From: an uncultured Acidobacteriaceae bacterium | Lineage (GTDB): Bacteria; Acidobacteriota; Terriglobia; Terriglobales; Acidobacteriaceae | Assembly: GCA_937879855.1 (NCBI GenBank) | Contig: CALFMO010000036.1 | Span: 1-5,060 of the forward strand | DNA: 5,060 bases | Direction of reading: 5' to 3' | Made by a program: the position numbers and the translations under genes | In this document: one piece after another, positions 1 through 4,316 of the stretch | Position numbering within the stretch: position 1 is the stretch's first letter | Layout: each line of letters starts with the position of its first letter | The notes under the pieces: generated by a model | Told to the model about the DNA's origin: nothing | Database searches by the model: none | What the model saw: the letters and a program-made list of their open reading frames with translations, nothing else

Positions 1-46
1 AGAGTATACTTCGATTGCTGGTTATTTTCCATTATTTATACAAGAC

Positions 47-283
47 TCAATAGTTCAGATAGACGATGATAGTACCTGGAGATCCGTCAGCCCGGCCGGT
101 CCGGCCGCGTCCTTTCGCCGGCGAGAACACAACGATCGCTGACGATCCCTCGTACCGCAAATCGCTCGCTCGCAGGGATCCAGACCGCCTCGTAGCGCCG
201 AAACGTTGCGCCACTTCGGCCATCCTTCCATCAATCGATTCGCCCTTGAGGATGCGGATACGATAGTCGCTTTTCCTACTCAT
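47..283 (-). CDS. Small hypothetical protein (78 aa)
   Basis: I do not recognise this protein. It begins MSRKSDYRIRILKGES and ends in a short hydrophobic stretch, GTIIVYLNY, with a basic, glycine-rich segment (about residues 57-67, around KGRGRTGR) just before it. The reading frame continues upstream to 358, but I chose the ATG at 283 because AGGAGACGGAG lies just before it; the longer form has no such site and would add an arginine-rich, unconvincing N-terminus. The ATG lies 106 bases after the stop of the nuclease-like gene on the same strand, so the two could share a transcript. There is no signal peptide, membrane segment or catalytic motif that I can name. It might be a small accessory partner of the nuclease-like protein, but only position suggests that. 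The ribosome binding site is the main support for calling it a gene. Confidence 0.5.
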   Translation of the reverse strand: MSRKSDYRIRILKGESIDGRMAEVAQRFGATRRSGSLRASDLRYEGSSAIVVFSPAKGRGRTGRADGSPGTIIVYLNY

Positions 284-389
284 TGCCACTCTCCGTCTCC
301 TCGACTTGACAGGCAGATCAATGAGCGGCGCGACGACATGCCAAATCCGGGCTGACAAGTTTCCGACTGAGGACAGGCGTCCGCAGCCG
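284..389 (-). promoter_or_regulatory. Spacer with ribosome binding site for the 78-aa gene
   Basis: This 106-base spacer separates the stop of the nuclease-like gene from the start of the small gene. On the minus strand it ends in GTCGAGGAGACGGAGAGTG directly before the ATG at 283, a purine-rich Shine-Dalgarno region that decides that start. I see no clear terminator hairpin with a T-run, which is compatible with read-through from the nuclease-like gene. Confidence 0.45.
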
Positions 390-1658
390 TTATCTGCGTC
401 CCCGGACCACGTCCAACACTGGTTTCAAAGACTCCCAGCTGTCCTCGATCAAACGAAGCGATTCCCGTGAATCGATCCCTTTGATGTCCCACGGCAATCT
501 CACCATATATCCAAATTGAATATTGGAGCGCTTCCGGCGTAGTAGTTCGCTGAAGAACGTAACCCACTCAGGTTGGCGCCTCACACCGCGTCGAGATATC
601 GGCTGCGATGTTTCTAGCACAAAGTCCATCCGGGCATCGACGATCGGAGCCGATCGCTGACCTGGGTAGTGCCGCTGCACAGCATAAACCTGTACCGTAC
701 CGCCCCGACGAACAAGCTTTTTGGCGCGCTGCAGGATCCTCGCATTCAATTGAATGAGACCATCGGCCCCAAGGCTAACGAATCGTCGGCGCACGACACC
801 CGCAACGCCATTGGGGATCGTAATGCCGACCTCGAGATGATCGCTGTGGACGCCCAAGGTCATGTGCGGATATCTCGTGAAGGCTCCCTTGGGCCGATCC
901 TTCAGCGGCAGAAAATCCCAGACGAAGTCGAGCGCCTTGCCGGTAATCGCTCCGCGTCCGGATGGATCCGAATCCATTCCGAGTGCGCGGAGTTTCGGCC
1001 GCTTCCGTAGCTCGGCCATGGCGAGTTTCAACAGACGCTTGCCTTCACCGTACGTGTATGAGTTTTTCTGTGAGAACGGGAACCCATCAAACATGGTCAA
1101 CGTGCCTTCCGTGAGGTACGGCTTGTCACCAGGATGTCGCGGGCTGGCCAGACGTCGTTCCGCATCGCGCAGATATACGCGTAGGCGCTCAGGCCACGGG
1201 GTCGTCGCGCCGTGCGACCCAAGCCATTCGTACAACTTTGACCAACGAAGCGTCGCAACGCCGTGACGTACATTGACATCTACCTTGGTCAACGCAAGAA
1301 TGCGTATCTGCTTGAATCCGCGACGCCCAAGCGTGCGGACATGACGGCGAAGTTGATCGTCAGTAAGCCCGGCTTGAATCTTGCTCTCGACCAGAAGGCA
1401 CCAGGTCCCCTCATTGTCATAGATGACAATATCCGGGAGGCCTTTCCTCTCCGCCTCTCGCTCATCGTATTCAACCCCGGGAGGATCGCCGGGAAGACTC
1501 TGCTCGACGATATGCAATGTGCCGATGGCGCCGCGGGGCCGGATCCGGACCCATTTAAGAAACTTCCGGAGGAACACTTTGTCCTCATGAAGGCAAACGG
1601 TAAGAGCGTGACTGAGTCGATTCTCGGGTTGATTGTACTGGTCAAAAATGTTCCGCAT
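390..1658 (-). CDS. PD-(D/E)XK nuclease superfamily protein (422 aa)
   Basis: Probable DNA- or nucleic-acid-cleaving protein with a restriction-endonuclease fold. The visible active-site pattern is GLPDIVIY (Asp76), then a strand LLVESKI (Glu91-Ser-Lys93), then DDQLRRH (Gln102). Spacing and flanking hydrophobic strands fit PD-(D/E)XK, and glutamates at 68 and 71 could provide motif I. The N-terminus NIFDQYNQPENRLSHAL resembles what I recall of PDDEXK_4-like (PF14281-type) proteins, which supports the ATG at 1658; an in-frame stop lies four codons upstream, so no longer form exists. I see no good ribosome binding site there, and the start codon sits in a 12-base palindrome. The remaining 300 or so residues carry no domain I can name; they contain basic patches such as QRAKKLVRRGG and could bind the target. 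It lies 291 bases downstream of the ImmA-like gene on the same strand. Fold confidence is good; substrate and role are unknown, defence being a contextual guess. Confidence 0.8.
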   Translation of the reverse strand: MRNIFDQYNQPENRLSHALTVCLHEDKVFLRKFLKWVRIRPRGAIGTLHIVEQSLPGDPPGVEYDEREAERKGLPDIVIYDNEGTWCLLVESKIQAGLTDDQLRRHVRTLGRRGFKQIRILALTKVDVNVRHGVATLRWSKLYEWLGSHGATTPWPERLRVYLRDAERRLASPRHPGDKPYLTEGTLTMFDGFPFSQKNSYTYGEGKRLLKLAMAELRKRPKLRALGMDSDPSGRGAITGKALDFVWDFLPLKDRPKGAFTRYPHMTLGVHSDHLEVGITIPNGVAGVVRRRFVSLGADGLIQLNARILQRAKKLVRRGGTVQVYAVQRHYPGQRSAPIVDARMDFVLETSQPISRRGVRRQPEWVTFFSELLRRKRSNIQFGYMVRLPWDIKGIDSRESLRLIEDSWESLKPVLDVVRGRR

Positions 1659-1664
1659 ATGCGG
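1653..1664. repeat. 12-base perfect palindrome over the nuclease start codon
   Basis: CCGCATATGCGG reads identically on both strands and contains the ATG (minus strand, 1658-1656) of the PD-(D/E)XK gene. It could be a protein-binding site or a small hairpin hiding the start codon, which would matter because no Shine-Dalgarno sequence is visible. A chance palindrome cannot be excluded. Confidence 0.4.
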
Positions 1665-1949
1665 CCATCAGGTTCACAATAACACCTGCCGGTTCCGTCT
1701 CACAACATCATTCCAGACAATGCCTTTGGCGGGTTCTTGGGCCGAGGGCAAGCAAAACGTCACTTGCCTGCCGGCCATTGCCTCGATAAATCCGCGACAT
1801 AGGCTAAGCCGCTTCGAAGGTCTCGCACAGTCCACCATAGTTGGGACACCTGTCAGCGAGTTTCTGCAACAAAAGCAAACACCCAGCCGGCTTTGCCCAA
1901 TAAGTGGTTTAGAGACAAAGCCCACCCAGCCTAAGTGAGTCCGGTCGAT
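1659..1949. other. Spacer between ImmA-like and nuclease-like genes; no convincing gene
   Basis: This 291-base stretch has open frames on both strands (a GTG-started 83-codon frame on minus, a 101-codon frame on plus), but neither has a ribosome binding site or a recognisable protein. It holds an inverted repeat, GGCTTTG at 1889-1895 with CAAAGCC at 1916-1922 (20-base loop), flanked by a 9-base direct repeat CACCCAGCC at 1880-1888 and 1923-1931. On the minus strand the inverted repeat lies shortly after the ImmA-like stop and is followed by a moderately T-rich stretch, so a weak terminator is possible. I could not find a persuasive sigma70 promoter for the nuclease-like gene here, though one should lie here if that gene is transcribed separately. 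Confidence 0.35.
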
Positions 1950-2879
1950 CTAGCTCATTCTGAGAACCGGCGAGCTCTTGGCTGAAGACCTCAGCGCGCC
2001 AATCGGATACAAGAGAACAATGATATTCCAGCTCGAGTCAAACGCTTCGGCCACACATTCGTGTCGCATGCCGTTGCAATCATGGATAACAACCGGGCGC
2101 GGCCGTGTCATCTTCCGACCAATTGGCAAGACCGACCCCAACGCATGATCGAGCGTGATCATTGTTTCTTGTGGGCGGCCAAACTCGCGGATAAACGCCG
2201 GCGATGGCTCGATTCGCCGCACCGCCGCGCGCGCGCCACTGCCTTCAACGTACTCGATCGGCTCCAGGATATAAACGACGCAGGCCCGCTTGCTCGTGCG
2301 CGCAAATTCGCGCGCCGACGCGTAGACGGAGGCACCGAATTTTCGAGCTAAGTCCATGGGGGTCTTCAGCTCGAGGGGCAAGTCAGCCGCATGTTTCGCA
2401 TAAGTGTCTCCTTGAAAAAGAGCGAACCGCGCGAAATTGTTCGCCTCACGCTCGAACAAATCGGCAATTTCGGGTGATAGGGTCTTATCGCAGTCTTGGA
2501 AGAGGTGAAATAGCTTCCTGTGGGTCGGGCTATCGTGGTGGCCAGCCTCATGAAGTTTAAGGAAATTCTGCTTCGTCTCGACGACACTGTCGTCGACGTG
2601 AATGACGCTCTCCTGGCAATCGTAGAGTCCCAGCACTTTGGATATCGCTGACTTGATTCGCCCGGCCGCACGAGCAGATCGTTCTCGTATGAACGCAATC
2701 AAACTGGCCGGGTCAAAGATGCTCGCCGGTGCAACTCGCAAACCGCGAGCGGCCAAGATATCGGCGACGGGCGTTGGAAACCGCCCCCAAGCAGCTGAGT
2801 CGTCTAAAACTCGACGAGCCCGTTCCTGAACAGCGCGCAGCTGGTGCGAATCGAGATAACTATCGTCTGGTCTTGGCAC
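1950..2879 (-). CDS. ImmA/IrrE-type (M78) zinc metallopeptidase (309 aa)
   Basis: Probable cytoplasmic zinc peptidase of the family whose members cut, or otherwise inactivate, a partner XRE-type repressor. The zinc site is clear: KLHEAGHHDSP gives His110-Glu-Ala-Gly-His114, and FEREANNFARF about 30 residues on supplies the third ligand (Glu143 or Glu145), in the family's typical E-x-E-A-N-x-F-A setting. Residues 90-98 (ESVIHVDDS) match the strand before the active-site helix. About 120 residues at the C-terminus are of unknown fold and could sense a signal, as the extra domain of IrrE is thought to do. I prefer the GTG at 2879 (MPRPDDSYLD) because AGAAGGAAG lies 7 bases before it; an in-frame ATG at 2939 has no ribosome binding site and would overlap the upstream gene by 80 bases. 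With the GTG start the overlap with the XRE gene is 20 bases, implying translational coupling. Confidence 0.88.
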   Translation of the reverse strand: MPRPDDSYLDSHQLRAVQERARRVLDDSAAWGRFPTPVADILAARGLRVAPASIFDPASLIAFIRERSARAAGRIKSAISKVLGLYDCQESVIHVDDSVVETKQNFLKLHEAGHHDSPTHRKLFHLFQDCDKTLSPEIADLFEREANNFARFALFQGDTYAKHAADLPLELKTPMDLARKFGASVYASAREFARTSKRACVVYILEPIEYVEGSGARAAVRRIEPSPAFIREFGRPQETMITLDHALGSVLPIGRKMTRPRPVVIHDCNGMRHECVAEAFDSSWNIIVLLYPIGALRSSAKSSPVLRMS

Positions 2880-3264
2880 TCGAGGTCTTCCTTCTGCTAC
2901 GCAGAAACTGCAAATATTCGAGTAACTCTGCCTCCTCATCAGGCGTCAAGTGATAATTGGCAAACGTCGCTATTCGGCCATGCCGTTCGCTTGGAGCCCG
3001 ACGTTTCGACGGCACGACATGCCCCGCCATCTCCATTAGACGCCCATAGTCGATGCCGAAGATTTCGGAAAGCTTATGTAGCACGTTTGGCGACGGTTGC
3101 TGAATCTTGTCATTCTCTATTTGGCTGAGGTAAGCATTCGAAATCTCCCGATTCGTTGCTTCCTCGACTTCCCGAAGAGTCATTCGCCGATCCTGACGAA
3201 TCGAAGCAAGGTATTGCCCAAGCGTCACCTTCTCCTCGCCTCTCTCTTTTGCATCGGTCGCCAT
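2860..3264 (-). CDS. XRE-family helix-turn-helix transcriptional regulator (134 aa)
   Basis: DNA-binding regulator of the Cro/C1 type. The HTH domain covers about residues 14-75: TLGQYLASIRQDRRMTLREV, then an NAYLSQIENDKI recognition region, then PSPNVLHKLSEIFGI and a helix containing YGRLMEMAG. The tail holds an acidic helix (TPDEEAELLEYLQFL, about residues 107-121) and a basic end; it may dimerise or be the segment attacked by the adjacent peptidase. The ATG at 3264 follows AGGAGGGG with a spacer of about 10 bases; the frame runs open to 3408, but that would pass through the promoter region. It overlaps the ImmA-like gene by 20 bases and is transcribed divergently from the ubiquitin-like operon. 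I infer that it represses its own and the divergent promoter through the inverted repeat at 3326-3352. The family call is firm; the targets are inferred. Confidence 0.92.
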   Translation of the reverse strand: MATDAKERGEEKVTLGQYLASIRQDRRMTLREVEEATNREISNAYLSQIENDKIQQPSPNVLHKLSEIFGIDYGRLMEMAGHVVPSKRRAPSERHGRIATFANYHLTPDEEAELLEYLQFLRSRRKTSSAKTRR

Positions 3265-3300
3265 CAGCCCACATCCCCTCCTCGAACAGGCCCCAACCAC

Positions 3301-3330
3301 ATCATAATGGGCTCTTGCGTGCGGAATCAA
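3301..3330 (-). promoter_or_regulatory. Sigma70-like promoter for the XRE-ImmA operon
   Basis: Read on the minus strand, TTGATT (3330-3325) and TATGAT (3306-3301) are 18 bases apart and match the -35 and -10 consensus at 4 and 5 of 6 positions. Transcription would begin near 3294, leaving a leader of about 30 bases that contains the AGGAGGGG ribosome binding site of the XRE gene. Geometry and position support the call; there is no experimental evidence. Confidence 0.55.
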
Positions 3331-3352
3331 GCCTGCAAGGAGATTGCTTGAT
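3326..3352. promoter_or_regulatory. Candidate XRE operator: 7-base inverted repeat over both -35 boxes
   Basis: ATCAAGC (3326-3332) and GCTTGAT (3346-3352) form a perfect inverted repeat with a 13-base spacer. The left arm covers the -35 box of the leftward promoter and the right arm most of the -35 box of the rightward one. One bound dimer could therefore shut both. A further GCTTG at 3364-3368 keeps the same 18-base step from the 3346 copy as that copy keeps from CAAGC at 3328, hinting at a third half-site. That the XRE protein binds here is inference from position. Confidence 0.5.
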
Positions 3353-3377
3353 ATGCATAGCATGCTTGTGGTATAAT
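3348..3377 (+). promoter_or_regulatory. Strong sigma70 promoter for the ubiquitin-like operon
   Basis: TTGATA (3348-3353) matches the -35 consensus at 5 of 6 positions. After 18 bases comes TATAAT (3372-3377), a perfect -10 box preceded by TGG, which makes it an extended -10. The spacer is AT-rich relative to the surroundings and holds ATGCAT and AGCATGCT palindromes. Transcription should start near 3384. A promoter this close to consensus would be strong unless repressed, which fits the operator overlapping its -35 box. Confidence 0.75.
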
Positions 3378-3383
3378 GCTGTG

Positions 3384-3555
3384 ATGAAGGCTGGAAAGGG
3401 GCGCGCAAAATGCAAAGGGAGAGAAGAAAGAGATCAAGATCCTCTTAAATGGCCGGCGATAGGCGGATCGACGTAAGTAGCACGGCTCCACATGCGTCAG
3501 GCAGTAAGTGGCGACGCGGACAGCATCGGACGGCACACAATGAGGTGATCTCGAA
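3384..3555 (+). other. Leader of the ubiquitin-like operon with tiny open frames
   Basis: About 170 bases separate the expected transcription start from the first gene with a good ribosome binding site. Three very short frames lie here. An ATG at 3384 (30 codons, to 3476) coincides with the expected transcript start. An ATG at 3410 (12 codons, to 3448) encodes mostly Arg and Ser. An ATG at 3449 (44 codons, to 3583) overlaps the next gene. None has a good Shine-Dalgarno sequence. A short stem can form between AAGAG (3428-3432) and CTCTT (3442-3446), with no T-run after it. The length leaves room for leader control, but nothing here matches a riboswitch I know. Confidence 0.35.
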
Positions 3556-3583
3556 ATGGACCGAGCAGATAGAGCAACGTTGA
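3449..3583 (+). CDS. Possible small protein (44 aa) overlapping the next gene
   Basis: An ATG-started frame encodes a basic, hydrophilic peptide beginning MAGDRRIDVSST and ending WTEQIEQR. It begins on the TAA of the preceding 12-codon frame (TAAATG) and ends 28 bases inside the 117-residue gene, in a different frame. The ribosome binding site is poor: only a distant purine run at about 3417-3432. It could be a leader peptide coupling translation to the next gene, or simply chance. Confidence 0.15.
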   Translation: MAGDRRIDVSSTAPHASGSKWRRGQHRTAHNEVISKWTEQIEQR

Positions 3584-3909
3584 AATTCGTCGGCGGCCTC
3601 ATAGGAACGGCCGCTTTGGCGACCGTAGCAGACTACATTACCTGCCGTATCCGTAACCGTTGGCACATACGGCGGGGAGAGATCGATAAATGCTATTTGC
3701 CTGCTGTCCAGACTGGGGTCTCGGCTGCGCTCCTCGCGCAAATTTTTGGGCCGGTTCCTTTGCCACTTCAGATTATTGACTATCTGTTCCAGAGCCGAGA
3801 CCTATTGCAACACCCGTGCCAAGTCCTCTTCTGTGATCCAGACTCAGGACAACCGTACTATCTCCGTGCGCCCGAGCAAGCTTTCGGGACCGACTGCCAA
3901 TGGGGTTGA
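3556..3909 (+). CDS. Hypothetical protein (117 aa), first clear gene of the ubiquitin-like operon
   Basis: I do not recognise this protein. The start is well supported: GAGGTGAT lies 6-8 bases before the ATG. Two hydrophobic stretches are visible, about residues 9-28 (LKFVGGLIGTAALATVADYI) and 53-77 (ending PLQIIDYLF), with a basic loop RIRNRWHIRR between them; they could be buried helices or weak membrane segments. Five cysteines occur (30, 46, 88, 93, 114), and Cys88 and Cys93 sit in HPCQVLFCDPDSG. The gene lies between the promoter and the ubiquitin-like gene on the same strand, so it is probably a component or partner of that pathway. An E2-like role for one of the cysteines is conceivable, but the length and the lack of a recognisable E2 fold argue against it. 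From about 3800 another frame shows somewhat more coding-like codon use, so the C-terminus could be affected by a frameshift. Confidence 0.6.
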   Translation: MDRADRATLKFVGGLIGTAALATVADYITCRIRNRWHIRRGEIDKCYLPAVQTGVSAALLAQIFGPVPLPLQIIDYLFQSRDLLQHPCQVLFCDPDSGQPYYLRAPEQAFGTDCQWG

Positions 3910-4064
3910 AGTGCGTAGCACGGCCAACGCGAGGACTCACGCGTTAGCGGAAGCCTTGCGGCATGGGGCGGGCAAAGATCGGCCAACGAGATTTGCGGTA
4001 ATGCGACGCGAACGCGCGCTAACAAGCACGGCTGAAAACCACAATGAGAGAGAGGGGATGTGTC
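3910..4064 (+). other. 155-base spacer before the ubiquitin-like gene, with its ribosome binding site
   Basis: No gene with a supported start lies here. At its end AGAGAGGGG is followed by 7 bases and the ATG at 4065, which fixes the start of the ubiquitin-like protein; an in-frame ATG at 4044 lacks any such site. One plus-strand frame stays open from about 3800 right through this spacer and may be a displaced continuation of the preceding gene. I see no promoter or terminator I would defend. Confidence 0.4.
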
Positions 4065-4316
4065 ATGCCAGAAGAGCACAAGGACGTCACAATCATCGTG
4101 AACGGCACTGCGTACCCCTGGTCAAAGGGCAAGATCACCTACGCCGAGGTTGTCACCCTTGATGTACCGGATTATCCGCAGCACCCTGAAATCACGTACT
4201 CGGTGAAGTACACTAGGGGTCCCCGCGCCAAACCGGAGGGAATTCTCGCTCCGGGCGCTTCTGTCGAAGTCACGAATGAAATGGTGTTCATTGTTTCACC
4301 AACTGGTCAATCATAA
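4065..4316 (+). CDS. Ubiquitin-like protein, multiubiquitin (beta-grasp) type, single domain (83 aa)
   Basis: Probable small modifier activated by the adjacent E1-like enzyme. VTIIVNGTAYPW looks like the first beta hairpin, KITYAEVVTLD the start of the helix, ITYSVKYTRGPRAKPEG the next strands, and GASVEVTNEMVFIVSPT the closing strands. This order and the N-G, Y-x-R-G, K-P-E-G and final V-x-x-T pattern agree with short bacterial proteins annotated as multiubiquitin-domain (PF14452-like) that I recall beside ThiF/DUF6791 genes. Only one domain is present, whereas the family name comes from tandem copies. The protein ends SPTGQS, so there is no C-terminal diglycine; either a peptidase trims it or conjugation works differently here. 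The ATG at 4065 has AGAGGGG before it. Its 3' end overlaps the E1 gene by 41 bases, indicating coupled translation. The fold call rests on sequence pattern and context together. Confidence 0.82.
   Translation: MPEEHKDVTIIVNGTAYPWSKGKITYAEVVTLDVPDYPQHPEITYSVKYTRGPRAKPEGILAPGASVEVTNEMVFIVSPTGQS

Noticed and set aside
1..46. AT-rich left edge as a terminator or promoter
   Set aside because: No stem with a T-run and no convincing -35/-10 pair can be seen in so short a stretch.
862..1266. 134-codon plus-strand frame opposite the nuclease-like gene
   Set aside because: It is the complement of a long frame with recognisable PD-(D/E)XK motifs, is rich in Arg/Ser/Pro, and has no supporting start.
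1674..1925. GTG-started 83-codon minus-strand frame in the spacer
   Set aside because: No ribosome binding site, no family I can recognise, and a comparable frame is open on the other strand, so it looks like chance.
1633..1938. 101-codon plus-strand frame across the nuclease start and spacer
   Set aside because: It runs against the neighbouring genes, starts inside the nuclease-like gene and has no recognisable protein or Shine-Dalgarno sequence.
2880..2939. Longer N-terminus of the ImmA-like protein from the ATG at 2939
   Set aside because: No ribosome binding site, and it would overlap the XRE gene by 80 bases; the GTG at 2879 has AGAAGGAAG at the right distance.
3265..3408. Longer N-terminus of the XRE protein
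   Set aside because: It would be read through both promoters and the operator, while the ATG at 3264 has a strong ribosome binding site next to a typical XRE start.
3556..3909. Calling the 117-residue protein an E2-like conjugating enzyme
   Set aside because: The HPC segment and cysteines are suggestive, but I cannot find the E2 core pattern and the protein is short for an E2.
3746..4162. 138-codon plus-strand frame spanning the end of the 117-residue gene and the Ubl start
   Set aside because: As a whole gene it lacks a start with a ribosome binding site and would overlap the Ubl gene by about 100 bases in an arginine/histidine-rich shadow. Only its middle part is kept, as a possible frameshift signal.
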